From contig JAKBWB010000054.1 in the NCBI GenBank assembly GCA_021843755.1, positions 1-52,440 of the forward strand: 52,440 nucleotides of DNA. The letters run 5' to 3'. This DNA comes from Pseudomonadota bacterium (GTDB taxonomy: Bacteria; Pseudomonadota; Gammaproteobacteria; Steroidobacterales; Steroidobacteraceae). The position numbers were made by a program, and so were the translations under genes. The notes beneath the pieces are model-generated. The model was given only the letters and a program-made list of their open reading frames with translations, had not been told where the DNA came from and made no database searches. This document shows positions 25,026 through 34,472 of the stretch, piece by piece. Each line of letters begins with the position of its first letter. Position 1 is the stretch's first letter.

Positions 25026-26603
25026 TCAACCGCCGCGGGGGATGGTCTGCGGCGCGTCGCTCCTGAGCAACTCGCGCACCAGCCGTAGCAGCGCCTCGGC
25101 GCGAATGGGCTTGCTCGTGACGCGCAGGTTCGGATCGGAGGCGATGCTGCGGATCGCCGGCGAGGTGTCGCCGGTCACCAACACCGCTTTGAAGTGCGCC
25201 CCGAGGCGCTCGCGCATTGCCGTAATCACTTCGACGCCGGTCTGAGTCGGCCCGAGGTGATAGTCCGTCATCAACAGATCGAAGTGGCGGTGCGCGGCGA
25301 GCGCCTCCAGGGCTTCCTCGAGCGAGCTGGCCGCCGTGACCTCAAAGCCCTCGAGTTTCAGTAACATCCGGGTCGCATCGCGCACACTCGGGTCGTCCTC
25401 CACGAGCAGGATGCAGGGCCGTCCGCTGCGAACGACGGCCGGTGCAATGGCGGATCCTTCCTCGCTCGTGCGCGGCGCCGGCGCGACTCTACCGGCCGAC
25501 GGCAGCAGCAGTGCGAAGGTCGAGCCTTGCCCCGGCTGCGAGTGCACCTCGATCTTCAATCCGAGCAGCGCGACGATGCGCTTGACGATCGCGAGGCCGA
25601 GGCCGTATCCGTCGCGCGTCATGTTGGCGGCGACCCCGACTTGATAGAACTCATCGTAGATCAGCGGGATCTGGTCGGCGGAGATGCCGATACCCGAGTC
25701 GCGCACTTCGAGCCGCACGATCGATTCGTCCGCGAGCGGGCAGACAAGCGCCACGGTACCGGTGCGGGTGTATTTGATGGCATTCGACAGCAGGTTGCGC
25801 AGCACCTGCTCGACCAGTGAAGCGTCGCTGCGGATGCAGGCGTCCGTCGCATCGACCTCGAGCGTCAGACCCTTGCGGGCCGCGAGGCTGGCGAATTCCC
25901 GGCGCATCTCCTGGAAGATGCGCGCCACGGAGAAGTCGGTGATCTCCGGCCGCACGCTGCCCGACTCGAGCTTGCTGATATCGAGCAGGGCGTTCAGCAG
26001 GCGCGACATCGCGCCGATGGCCTGCTCCTGCTGGGCCAGCGCCTCGGTGAGCAGCGGGTCGTTGACCGTGCGGCGCAGCGTGCCGTTCAGCAACGCCAGC
26101 GCCTGCAGGGGCTGGCGCAGGTCATGGCTGGCGGTGGCGAGGAACCGGCTCTTGCTTTGATTGGCGCGGTCCGCGCTCTCGCGCGCCTCCTCGGCCACGG
26201 AGCGGGCGGCGATCAGCTCCCGTTGCACGCGCTGCCGCTCGCTCGCGTCGCGGATCGCCACGACGATCAGCGGCGGGTCGTTGTCGGCCACCGGGCTGAG
26301 GCTGATCTCGACGGGGAACTCGCTGGCATCGCGGCGCAGCCCGTAGAGCTCGAGGTTCTGGCCCATGGGCCGCACGCGCATGTGCGTCATGTAATCGCCG
26401 CGGTGCGCCAAATGCCGCTGGCGGAACCGTTGGGGAATCAGTGTCTCGACCGGTACGCCGAGGATCTCTTCGCGCGTATAGCCGAAGAAGGCGAACACCT
26501 GCCGATTCGCAAAGCGGATCATGCCCTCGGCGTCGACGATGAGCATCGCGTCTGGGGCCGCTTCCAGCGCGCTTTGCGCAAGTTCAGGCGGCGTCAAGCG
26601 CAT
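25026..26603 (-). CDS. PAS-domain hybrid sensor histidine kinase/response regulator
   Basis: The 525-residue soluble protein has, in order: a PAS domain (about 8-125; DAEGMIRFANRQVFAFFGYT); a short coiled linker; a HisKA dimerisation domain with the phospho-accepting His in ATASHDLRQPLQAL near residue 159; an HATPase_c domain (NLLSNAIKYT, DSGIGIS, GYGLGLAIVKR); and a C-terminal receiver (LLVEDDPSVRDA) with the phospho-Asp in MTDYHLGP near 444. It has no membrane segment, so it senses a cytoplasmic or redox signal. No DNA-binding partner is adjacent, so its output is unknown. Divergent from the radical SAM gene. Confidence 0.92.
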   Translation of the reverse strand: MRLTPPELAQSALEAAPDAMLIVDAEGMIRFANRQVFAFFGYTREEILGVPVETLIPQRFRQRHLAHRGDYMTHMRVRPMGQNLELYGLRRDASEFPVEISLSPVADNDPPLIVVAIRDASERQRVQRELIAARSVAEEARESADRANQSKSRFLATASHDLRQPLQALALLNGTLRRTVNDPLLTEALAQQEQAIGAMSRLLNALLDISKLESGSVRPEITDFSVARIFQEMRREFASLAARKGLTLEVDATDACIRSDASLVEQVLRNLLSNAIKYTRTGTVALVCPLADESIVRLEVRDSGIGISADQIPLIYDEFYQVGVAANMTRDGYGLGLAIVKRIVALLGLKIEVHSQPGQGSTFALLLPSAGRVAPAPRTSEEGSAIAPAVVRSGRPCILLVEDDPSVRDATRMLLKLEGFEVTAASSLEEALEALAAHRHFDLLMTDYHLGPTQTGVEVITAMRERLGAHFKAVLVTGDTSPAIRSIASDPNLRVTSKPIRAEALLRLVRELLRSDAPQTIPRGG

Positions 26604-26948
26604 GAAAAGTCAGCGTCCTCCCATTGGCAACCGGGCTTGGCGGTGCGGCCATACGCCCGCGGGTCCGTTCTGCGGCGCACTGCCCGGGGATTCGGCGCGA
26701 GTCTCGCCAAATCCGCCGCGTCGCGCAGGTGGTTCCGGCGAAGAATACCGTTTCACCGATGCGGGTCGCAATCGGGACGCGGAAACGGTCCCATTGCGAT
26801 TAGAAAACACAATTTTACGCTCATTGCAGGTCATGCGCGACCTCCAGTGACAGGTTGGGGCATTGGTAATGATACGAACAGAACGCCGCCCCCGCCTCTG
26901 GCAGCATCTCGCGGCAATATGGGTCGCGGCTGGGCGGATGAGCTGACT
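26604..26948. promoter_or_regulatory. 345-bp divergent intergenic region with stem-loop
   Basis: This spans the space between the kinase (leftward) and radical SAM (rightward) genes. It contains a 12-bp stem with one bulged C, TCGCAAT-GGGAC (26766-26778) pairing with GTCCCATTGCGA (26788-26799) around a 9-nt loop. An 8-bp inverted repeat, ACCGTTTC (26747-26754) and GAAACGGT (26782-26789), overlaps it, so two alternative foldings are possible. An AT-rich stretch (attagaaaacacaatttta) just downstream may be a promoter. Confidence 0.45.
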
Positions 26949-28295
26949 ATGACGGAATCCCGCGGCGGCGCGACCTGGTTCAAAGCGCAATTGATGCGCA
27001 CTTTGCGCCGCGAGTTCGCGCTCGTGATGCGATTCGACGCTGCGGTGCCGGCCGCGCCGATCGCCGCGCCGAGCGCGGCCTGCCAGCTCTATGTGCACGT
27101 CCCGTTCTGTGAGTCGCTCTGTCCATTTTGCTCCTTTCATCGCGTCCAATACCGTGAGGAGAAGTCGCGCGTCTACTTCGAGATGCTGCGCCGGGAGATC
27201 CGCCTGTACCGCGATCGCGGCTTCACGTTCGGGGATGTCTATGTCGGCGGCGGTACACCGACCGTCAATCCTCGGGAGCTCATCGAGACGCTCCGGCTGA
27301 TCCGCTCCTGCTGGCCGATTCGCACCCTGTCGGTGGAAACAAATCCGAACCATTTGCGCCCGCAAGTGCTCGATGCGTTGCAAGGCGCCGGGGTCAACCG
27401 GCTCTCCGTCGGCGTGCAGAGTTTCGATGACACGCTGCTGCGGGCGATGCGCCGCTACGAGCCCTACGGCGGCGGGGCGCAAATCGCCGCGCGGCTGGCC
27501 GCGATCCGGGGCCGCTTTCCGACGCTCAACGTCGACATGATCTTCAATTTCGCGGCGCAGAGCCTGCAGTCCCTCGAGCGTGACCTCGCGATGGTGCGCG
27601 AGCTCGAAGTGAGCCAGGTGTCCTTCTATCCGCTCATGACGGCCGCGTCCACCTCGCGCCGCATGGAGAAGCAGCTCGGGGTGGCGGAGCCGGGGCGCGA
27701 GTTCGAGTTCTACGGGCGGATCCTCGAGCGGTTGCGTCCGGACTATCAGCCCTCGTCCGCGTGGTGCTTCTCGCGTGCCGCGCCCGGCGTCGGTCCGCGG
27801 CGGATCGATGAATACGTCACGCAGCAGGACGATTACGTCGGTGTCGGCAGCGGCGCATTCAGCTACGTGGGCGGGCGGATGTATTCGACCACCTTCTCCC
27901 TGAACCGCTATCGCGAGCGGATCGAGGCCGGGGAGAGCGGCATCACGGGCTGCAAAGTCCTGACACTCAGACAGCGCATGCGTTACGACTTCCTGGTGCG
28001 TCTGTTCGGTCTGTCCCTGCCACACGCGTTCATTGCCGCGAAGTACGGTCGCTCGTTCTGGTGGCGGATGGCGCCCGAGCTCGCCGCCATGCGCCTGATC
28101 GGCGCCACACGCTGCGACACCGATGCAATTCGTCTGACCGAGCGCGGGATGTACTGCTGGATGGTGCTGATGAGCGAGTTCTTCACGGCCGTGAACGCCT
28201 TTCGCGACCAGATGCGCCTGCACATTCGCGCCGAGGCACCTCACCCCGTCGGGATGGACCCCGGGCAGGCGGCACGCGGCGCCGGTGCGAAATAG
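26949..28295 (+). CDS. radical SAM protein of the HemN/HemW (coproporphyrinogen oxidase-like) family
   Basis: The 448-residue enzyme has the radical SAM cluster motif CESLCPFCSFHR (C-x3-C-x2-C) near residue 55, the GGGTP glycine motif in VYVGGGTPTV and the SVGVQSFDD block. This is the HemN/HemW/HutW arrangement, with a C-terminal HemW-like domain. Members oxidise coproporphyrinogen III without oxygen, act as heme chaperones or open heme; the specific role here is not decided by sequence. It lies 132 bp upstream of the decaheme cytochrome gene on the same strand, which makes a heme-supply role plausible. ATG 26949 is chosen because the upstream in-frame part overlaps the divergent promoter. 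Confidence 0.83.
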   Translation: MTESRGGATWFKAQLMRTLRREFALVMRFDAAVPAAPIAAPSAACQLYVHVPFCESLCPFCSFHRVQYREEKSRVYFEMLRREIRLYRDRGFTFGDVYVGGGTPTVNPRELIETLRLIRSCWPIRTLSVETNPNHLRPQVLDALQGAGVNRLSVGVQSFDDTLLRAMRRYEPYGGGAQIAARLAAIRGRFPTLNVDMIFNFAAQSLQSLERDLAMVRELEVSQVSFYPLMTAASTSRRMEKQLGVAEPGREFEFYGRILERLRPDYQPSSAWCFSRAAPGVGPRRIDEYVTQQDDYVGVGSGAFSYVGGRMYSTTFSLNRYRERIEAGESGITGCKVLTLRQRMRYDFLVRLFGLSLPHAFIAAKYGRSFWWRMAPELAAMRLIGATRCDTDAIRLTERGMYCWMVLMSEFFTAVNAFRDQMRLHIRAEAPHPVGMDPGQAARGAGAK

Positions 28296-28427
28296 AACCG
28301 TGTCCCGGCCGGCTTCGGGCGATTTATTCGGAAATTCCGTACTGCGGCGCGCTGTCGCCGATCGCTAGCATCGTTCTCCGATGACGCCTCCGCCGTGATC
28401 GGCCGGGGTGCGAGGTGGGAGACACGC

Positions 28428-30845
28428 ATGGGTAAGGTCCGTGAGGCCACCAGGGTGGCCGGGCGCCTGATCGCAAGACTGGGCGCACTGGGTATGGTGG
28501 TGATGCTCGCGGCCTGCGTGGGCAGCACCGGCGCACCGGGTCCCGCCGGCGCCGCGGGCCCGGGCGGACCGGCCGGTCCGCCCGGGCCGAGCAGCACGGT
28601 GAGCGCGCTCGATGTGAGCACCGCCACGAAGATCGTCGCGACCATCACCAAGGTCACGATTCCCTCCTCGGGGCAGCCGCTCGTCGATTTCACCCTCGTG
28701 GATCAGAACGGCCAGCCGCTGTCGGGTCTGCCGGCCGCCGACGTCAGCTTCGCCATCGCCCGGCTCGTGCCCGCGGGCGCGCAGCTGAACGCCTATCCGG
28801 GGCTGCCGGCGCCGGTGCCGCTCCTGCGGCCCCAGTGGCAGTCCTACCTTTACGACATGGTCAACCCCGCGCCTGCATCCGCCGCAACGACCACCGACCC
28901 GGTCGTGGGCACGACGGCCGAGCCTCAGGCAACCACGGAGGCCGGCACCGCCGGCACGCTCGTCGACAACGGCAATGGCAGCTATCAATACGAGTTCAAG
29001 AAGGACATCGAGACCGACCCGGTCGTGAGCTACGACGCGAGTTACGTCCACCGCGCCGGCCTCGAGATCCGCAATCTCGCCCCGGCCAACAGCCCGGTCT
29101 ATACGTTCATCCCGGCGAGCGGCGCTACCACGGGGTTCGATGCCAACGATGCGGTAGCCAACACGCAGTGCCTCGCCTGCCACCAGCAGCTGGCCTTTCA
29201 CGGCGGCGCGCGCACCAGCGTGCAGTATTGCGTCATTTGCCACAATCCGAGCTCGATCGATCCCTCGAGCGGCAACCCGCTCGATTTCTCGGTGATGATT
29301 CACAAGATCCACATGGGCGTCGATCTGCCGAGCGTGGTCGCGGGCACGCATTACTATATCTTCGGCTTCCGCAACTCGATCAACGACTTCAGCGACGTCG
29401 TCTATCCGCAGAGCGATCTCAGTAACAACAACGGCGCGGTGTCGGGCTCCGGGACGCGATTCTGCACGACCTGCCACGCGCCGAACGACCCCGATGCCCC
29501 GCAGTCGGGGGACTACCAGACGCTGATCACCGCGGCCACCTGCGCCTCGTGTCACGACAACATCGATTTCGCGACCGGGCAGGGTCATGGCGGGATCGTG
29601 GCGACCGATGCGCAGTGCTCGACCTGCCACGGTCCGACCGCCGGGCTCGACAACGGCGCGCTGCAGGTGGCCGCCGCGCACGCCCTGGGGGTGGATGGCG
29701 CGGCGAACAAGTTCGCCTTCAAGATCGTGAGCGTCGCGAACACCGCGCCCGGCGACACACCGTCGGTGACGCTCGAGGTCATCGACCCCGAGAACAATGA
29801 CTCCCCCTACGACATCCTCGCATCGGGGGGACCCTTCCAGCTGCCCGGAGCGAATCTGACGGTCGACATGGCGTGGCCGACCACGGGCTTTCAGAACATC
29901 GGCAGCAACAGCGCCACCGCCGCGAGCGGCACGCCCAATCAGCCGGTATCCATCAACTTTCTGGGCGCCGGTGTCACGAACAATGGCAACGGTACGTTCA
30001 CGGCTGCCTCGTCCGTGCCCATCCCGAGCACGGCCAGCGGCTCAGGGCAGATGGCGGTGGAGGGCCGGGCGGTGGTGGCCCTGCCGAACGTGTCCGGCAG
30101 CGGAACGACCAATGTGGAGCTGGGGATTGCCGGGGTCACGCAGGACTTTGCGATCACCGATCCCGCCGCCGTCGCGCCGGCGCAGATCGTTTCGATCACC
30201 AAATGCGACGTCTGCCACCATCATTTGACCGAGCATGGTCAGAACCGGACGGACAACCTCGAGCTGTGCGAGGGCTGCCACAATCCCGACGCCACGGACG
30301 CCGGGCAGCACGTGGCGGCCTCGGGCCTGTGCGCTCGGCTCGGCACGGCCGGCGCCAATCCCGAGCAGTCGATCGACTTCGCGGTGCTGATCCACGAGAT
30401 CCACGCCTCGGGCGCGACTGACTCGAACGGCAACCTTCGCTACCCGAACGGGCTGACCATTTGCAGCTATGGGGCGCGGGCGACGACGTTCGACGTCGCA
30501 TTTCCGGGCAACCTCTCGGACTGCAACGCCTGTCACGTGAACACCTCGTACTACCCGGTGAGCGCGCAGGTGCAGGGCCCGACCATCGTGTCGAACAACC
30601 GCACGACGCTCGCGGACGATGTGGCCGTGTCGCCGAATGCCGCGATCTGCTCGAGCTGTCACACGAGCCAGGTGGCCCGGGAGCACATGATCCAGAACGG
30701 CGGCGACTTCGATGCGGCCAAGACCGCCACGGGGGCACTGGTCTCACCCACCGTCGAGACGTGCGCGCTGTGCCATGGACCGGGGGGCATTGCCGACGTC
30801 GCGGTCATGCACGATCTGGCCGACTTTCCGAACAGCAGTGACTGA
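28428..30845 (+). CDS. mtrC: OmcA/MtrC-family decaheme outer-membrane lipoprotein cytochrome c
   Basis: The 805-residue lipoprotein has a lipobox (MLAAC, Cys30) and then a Gly-X-Y tract (APGPAGAAGPGGPAGPPGP). It has exactly ten CXXCH heme sites in two clusters of five: CLACH, CVICH, CTTCH, CASCH and CSTCH, then after a beta-rich domain CDVCH, CEGCH, CNACH, CSSCH and CALCH. The first is near residue 247 and the last near 779. This five-plus-five layout with split beta domains is that of MtrC/OmcA, which pass electrons to minerals, electrodes or other cells from the outer face of the outer membrane. A GGGAG site seven bases before ATG 28428 sets the start. First gene of an mtrCAB-like operon. 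Confidence 0.92.
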   Translation: MGKVREATRVAGRLIARLGALGMVVMLAACVGSTGAPGPAGAAGPGGPAGPPGPSSTVSALDVSTATKIVATITKVTIPSSGQPLVDFTLVDQNGQPLSGLPAADVSFAIARLVPAGAQLNAYPGLPAPVPLLRPQWQSYLYDMVNPAPASAATTTDPVVGTTAEPQATTEAGTAGTLVDNGNGSYQYEFKKDIETDPVVSYDASYVHRAGLEIRNLAPANSPVYTFIPASGATTGFDANDAVANTQCLACHQQLAFHGGARTSVQYCVICHNPSSIDPSSGNPLDFSVMIHKIHMGVDLPSVVAGTHYYIFGFRNSINDFSDVVYPQSDLSNNNGAVSGSGTRFCTTCHAPNDPDAPQSGDYQTLITAATCASCHDNIDFATGQGHGGIVATDAQCSTCHGPTAGLDNGALQVAAAHALGVDGAANKFAFKIVSVANTAPGDTPSVTLEVIDPENNDSPYDILASGGPFQLPGANLTVDMAWPTTGFQNIGSNSATAASGTPNQPVSINFLGAGVTNNGNGTFTAASSVPIPSTASGSGQMAVEGRAVVALPNVSGSGTTNVELGIAGVTQDFAITDPAAVAPAQIVSITKCDVCHHHLTEHGQNRTDNLELCEGCHNPDATDAGQHVAASGLCARLGTAGANPEQSIDFAVLIHEIHASGATDSNGNLRYPNGLTICSYGARATTFDVAFPGNLSDCNACHVNTSYYPVSAQVQGPTIVSNNRTTLADDVAVSPNAAICSSCHTSQVAREHMIQNGGDFDAAKTATGALVSPTVETCALCHGPGGIADVAVMHDLADFPNSSD

Positions 30846-30863
30846 GTTGGAGGGACAGCTCAC

Positions 30864-31856
30864 ATGACAGCCGCGCGCCCGCGGTTCGTCCGGCCCCGGT
30901 GGGTCATCGCGCGGGCGGTGGCCGTGATGGCGCTGCTCGGTGCCGCTGGCGCGGTGCGCGCCGCGCCGCCCGCAGGCCCCCCCGTTCCTCCCGTGCCGAG
31001 CAATTCGCCCACGGCGCTCGGCTACAGTGCCCAGGGCGCGGATACCTGTCTGATGTGTCATCGGACCAATGCCCAGGTCATGGCCATCTTCCGCAGTCCG
31101 CACGCGCAGCCGCACAACGCCGCAAGCCCCTTCGGGCCGGGCGGGCTGCAGTGCGAAGCCTGTCACGGGCCGGGCGAAACCCACGTGAAGGCGTTCGGAA
31201 TGAAGCCGGCGGGCATCGTGGTGTTCGGGCCGCATGCGCCGACCCCTGTGGCCAGGCAGAATGCGATGTGCCTGGCGTGTCACAAGAGCGTGGAGCACGC
31301 GTGGCTCACCGGGGCGCATGCCTCCAACGACGTCAGTTGCGCCGACTGCCACCGGATTCACGGCGCCACGGATCCGGTGCGGATGCAGGCCACCGAGGCG
31401 AGCGTCTGCGGCAAGTGTCACGCGGCGGTCGTCGCGCGGTTCCGCGAGCCGTTTCATCATCCGGTGCCCGAGGGCACGATGAGCTGCTCGTCGTGCCACG
31501 ATCCCCATGGCTCGTTGGGGCCGCACATGCTCGTGAAGAGCACGGTGAATTCGACCTGCACCGGCTGCCATGCCGGGATGCGCGGTCCGTTTCTCTGGGA
31601 GCATCAGCCGGTCACCGACGATTGCCTGAATTGTCATGTGCCCCATGGCTCGGGTCTGCCGGCGCTGCTGAAAGAGCCGACGCCCATACTCTGTCAGCAA
31701 TGTCATGATCTCGCCGGCCATCCGTCCGTGCCGTACGGCCCCCAGGGGCTGCCCGCGGGCATGCCCAATCCCTATCTGCTGATCGGCGGGTGCGTGAACT
31801 GCCACTCGCGCATCCACGGCTCGAACAGTCCGTCGGGGCAGGCCCTGATGCGGTAG
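30864..31856 (+). CDS. mtrA: MtrA/DmsE/PioA-type periplasmic decaheme cytochrome c
   Basis: The 330-residue protein has a signal peptide (hydrophobic core AVAVMALLGAAGAVRA) and ten CXXCH motifs: CLMCH, CEACH, CLACH, CADCH, CGKCH, CSSCH, CTGCH, CLNCH, CQQCH and CVNCH, spread evenly from about residue 62 to 313. Length and heme count match MtrA, the linear heme wire that sits inside the MtrB porin and carries electrons between periplasm and surface cytochrome; PioA is the equivalent in Fe(II)-oxidising phototrophs. It is 18 bp after mtrC and 8 bp before mtrB, with a ribosome-site-like GGAGG before each gene. Confidence 0.93.
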   Translation: MTAARPRFVRPRWVIARAVAVMALLGAAGAVRAAPPAGPPVPPVPSNSPTALGYSAQGADTCLMCHRTNAQVMAIFRSPHAQPHNAASPFGPGGLQCEACHGPGETHVKAFGMKPAGIVVFGPHAPTPVARQNAMCLACHKSVEHAWLTGAHASNDVSCADCHRIHGATDPVRMQATEASVCGKCHAAVVARFREPFHHPVPEGTMSCSSCHDPHGSLGPHMLVKSTVNSTCTGCHAGMRGPFLWEHQPVTDDCLNCHVPHGSGLPALLKEPTPILCQQCHDLAGHPSVPYGPQGLPAGMPNPYLLIGGCVNCHSRIHGSNSPSGQALMR

Positions 31857-31864
31857 GAGGCAGC

Positions 31865-34012
31865 ATGTCCCCGGGGAGCTCGATACAGCGAGGCACTGAC
31901 TGCTCGCCCGCGCGCCAGCGCGTGCCGCGTTCCAGGCCGATGATCGTCCTGGCCGTGGCCGCAGTGCTCGCGGCGCCCGTGGTGCGAGCCGCCGCGCCGC
32001 GGCCCGATACGAGCGCCTGGACATGCAAACTCTGCGTGTTCTACACCGGCACCAAAGCCAGGGTCGAAGCGGGGATGATCTACGCCAACGGCGCGAACTT
32101 CGCCTCGGGCCGCTACAACGGCATCGATCACGATGGCGCGTACGTGCAAGCCGGCGCGCAGGGTCGCTGGCGCACCCGTGACGGGGCCTACGGCAGCTTC
32201 GAGGCGGATCATCTGGGCCTTGCGTCGCGGCACATCGCCGTGACGGCCGGACAGGAGGGCCGTTACGAGGTCCATGTCACCTACCAGGGGCAGCCGCTGC
32301 GCCGCTACGACGATGCCGCAACCCCGTATCGCAGTGCCAGGGACGGGGAGTTGGTTCTCCCGGGCGGCTGGGTGGCGGCCAATGCCACCACTGGCATGAG
32401 CGCGCTGCAGGCGGACCTCGAGCCGGTTCCCATCGAGTCGGACCGGCGCACGGTGACCCTGAGCGGCCGGTACTTCACGAGCAGCGTCTGGACACTGTTC
32501 GGCACGCTCAGCCATACGGAGCGGACCGGAACCGGCGCCACGGGAGCGAGCTTTCTGACCGAAGCGGTGCAGCTGCCCGAGCCGATCGATTATCAGACCG
32601 ACGATGTGCGCGCCGGCGCGGTGTGGGCCGATGCCGGCGCCAGCGTGCGCATCGCCTACCAGGGCTCCTGGTTCGATGAGAAGCTGGACGCGCTGCTGTT
32701 CCAGAACCCCTATCAGCCCCTCGTGCCGGGCTCCAGCGCGGGTTTGCTGTCACTCCCGCCCGACAACGACTTGCAGCAGGCGTCGGTTTCGGGCGAAGTG
32801 GCGCTGCCGATCTGGTCGGGCCTGCTCAGCTATCTCGCGTCCGTCGGCCGCCTCGCCCAGGATGGAATGTTCGTTCCCGGCAGCACGCTTCCCGGCGGTC
32901 CGGCGCCGCTGTCCGGCTCGCTCCCCGGTAACATCGACCTGACACATTACGCGCTGGGGCTCGCGCTGCGGCCGCTGGCGCGGCTCGATCTGCTCGGACG
33001 GGCCACGTATGATGGTCATGACGACCACACCGCGGTGCTCGCGATTCCCTACATCGTGACGGACACTCTCCCGGGGGGCATCGGTGTCACGCCGCGTTAC
33101 GCAGAGGATCGGGTCCGGCTCACCGGCAGCGCCTCCTACCGCCTGTTCCGCTGGGCGCGGGTGAGCGTCGGGGGCAAGTACGCTCACACCCATTATGGTC
33201 CGCTGCAGGTGCTGACCTCGCTCAGCGAGTTGCAGGCGTGGGGCCAGGCGACGGTGGACCCGGTGGGGGCGGTGAGCGTGACGCTCAAGGCAGGCAGCTC
33301 GCGCCGCGACGCCTCGGCGCTCGACCTGGCCGCCCTGCCGGCGGGCGAGGACCCGCAGCTGCTGGCGTACGATTACGCGCCGCGCGATCGGGAGTTCCTC
33401 ACCGTCCGGGGCACCTGGGCGATCACCACCCGGGTGGCTTTCTCGCTGCAGGGCACGGCCGCCACGGATGCGTATCGCCGCTCGCAGCTCGGGCTGAGCG
33501 AGGCGCGCGAGCGCGAGCTCTCCGCAACGCTCGAGTGGTCGCCGGCGAGCCCCTGGAGCCTGTATCTCGACAGCAGCTACCAGCACCTCGAGACCGGGCA
33601 GTACGGCCTGCAGATCCCCGCCGCCATCGCCTGGCAGGCGCGCGAGGGCGAATATTTCTGGACCGCCGGCACGGGCGGAACGTGGACCGTGAGCACGCGC
33701 TGGCACGTCCGGGCCGATTACCTCTATGCGGCAACGCGCGCCAACATGTCGCTCGAGAGCGTGGGTGGCTACGGAGGATTCCCACAGAATGACAGCTCGC
33801 TCGACACCGTCAAGGTCGACGCGAGCTATCGGTGGTCCGCGGCGCTGTCGCTGCGCCTGCGCTATGAGCGGGCCAACTTCGGGTCCAATGACTGGGCGCT
33901 GCAGAGCGTCTATCCGGCCACCGTGCCGCAACTGCTCGCGCTGGGAGTGCAGCCGTATCGCTATGGCATGAACCTGATCGACGTGTCGTTCCTGTACCGG
34001 TTGGGGCACTAG
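31865..34012 (+). CDS. mtrB: MtrB/PioB-family decaheme-associated outer-membrane porin
   Basis: The 715-residue protein has a signal peptide (MIVLAVAAVLAAPVVRA, after a short basic leader) and a mature part with alternating beta strands throughout, ending in an aromatic-rich strand (LIDVSFLYRLGH). These are features of the 26-28-strand MtrB/PioB barrel. A CxxC (CKLC, near residue 54) just after the signal peptide matches the N-terminal cysteine pair of MtrB that is important for its stability. It sheaths MtrA and docks MtrC. ATG 31865 follows GGAGG. Next gene 16 bp downstream. Confidence 0.92.
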   Translation: MSPGSSIQRGTDCSPARQRVPRSRPMIVLAVAAVLAAPVVRAAAPRPDTSAWTCKLCVFYTGTKARVEAGMIYANGANFASGRYNGIDHDGAYVQAGAQGRWRTRDGAYGSFEADHLGLASRHIAVTAGQEGRYEVHVTYQGQPLRRYDDAATPYRSARDGELVLPGGWVAANATTGMSALQADLEPVPIESDRRTVTLSGRYFTSSVWTLFGTLSHTERTGTGATGASFLTEAVQLPEPIDYQTDDVRAGAVWADAGASVRIAYQGSWFDEKLDALLFQNPYQPLVPGSSAGLLSLPPDNDLQQASVSGEVALPIWSGLLSYLASVGRLAQDGMFVPGSTLPGGPAPLSGSLPGNIDLTHYALGLALRPLARLDLLGRATYDGHDDHTAVLAIPYIVTDTLPGGIGVTPRYAEDRVRLTGSASYRLFRWARVSVGGKYAHTHYGPLQVLTSLSELQAWGQATVDPVGAVSVTLKAGSSRRDASALDLAALPAGEDPQLLAYDYAPRDREFLTVRGTWAITTRVAFSLQGTAATDAYRRSQLGLSEARERELSATLEWSPASPWSLYLDSSYQHLETGQYGLQIPAAIAWQAREGEYFWTAGTGGTWTVSTRWHVRADYLYAATRANMSLESVGGYGGFPQNDSSLDTVKVDASYRWSAALSLRLRYERANFGSNDWALQSVYPATVPQLLALGVQPYRYGMNLIDVSFLYRLGH

Positions 34013-34028
34013 AAGAGGAGAGTTCCCG

Positions 34029-34346
34029 ATGAGCACTAGAGGACTGATTCTTTCCGGACTGGGGCTTGCGCTGGCGGCCTCGGCGGCCGTGGCCTCGGCG
34101 GCCGCGCCCGCGGCCGAAGGCAAGGTGCTGGCGAGTTCGCAGGGTTGCATCATGTGCCACGCCGCCGGCGGCATGGCCAAGCCGCTCTCGAGCTATGTCG
34201 GGGATTCCGACCGCCGGCTCGAGGAGGCCATTCTCGATCCGAACAAGGCACTCGGCTCCGCTACGATGATGCCGCCCTTTCAGGGCAAGCTGAGCGCCGC
34301 GCAGCTGGCCGCGCTCGTCGCCTACATCAAGGCGGGCGGCCAGTAA
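34029..34346 (+). CDS. small monoheme periplasmic cytochrome c
   Basis: The 105-residue protein has an N-terminal signal peptide ending in the Ala-rich ASAAAPAA region. A single CXXCH (CIMCH, 40-44) binds one heme, and a distal Met ligand (Met80 or Met81) lies in the TMMPPF segment, so it is a class I cytochrome c. The C-terminal helix (LAALVAYIKAGG) is the usual one. It is the fourth gene of the mtrCAB-like operon with a strong GAGGAGAG ribosome site, and is a likely soluble carrier between the inner-membrane cytochromes and MtrA. Related small cytochromes occur beside mto/pio loci, though no orthology is claimed. Confidence 0.9.
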   Translation: MSTRGLILSGLGLALAASAAVASAAAPAAEGKVLASSQGCIMCHAAGGMAKPLSSYVGDSDRRLEEAILDPNKALGSATMMPPFQGKLSAAQLAALVAYIKAGGQ

Positions 34347-34472
34347 CGGCCGTGCGCGGCGCGGGGCCGGCCTGTTGATGGCCCCGGAGGGCGCGGTGCG
34401 CACGCGCCGTATCGGACCGGTGGCCGAGGACGCCGCCCGCGGCCGTGGCATTGGTGCGCCGCACCGGCGGGC

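Noticed and set aside
34363-34385. GGGGCC...GGCCCC hairpin as a bidirectional terminator between the convergent units
   Set aside because: Only 6 bp of stem with an 11-nt loop and no T-run on either strand; such matches are common in GC-rich DNA.
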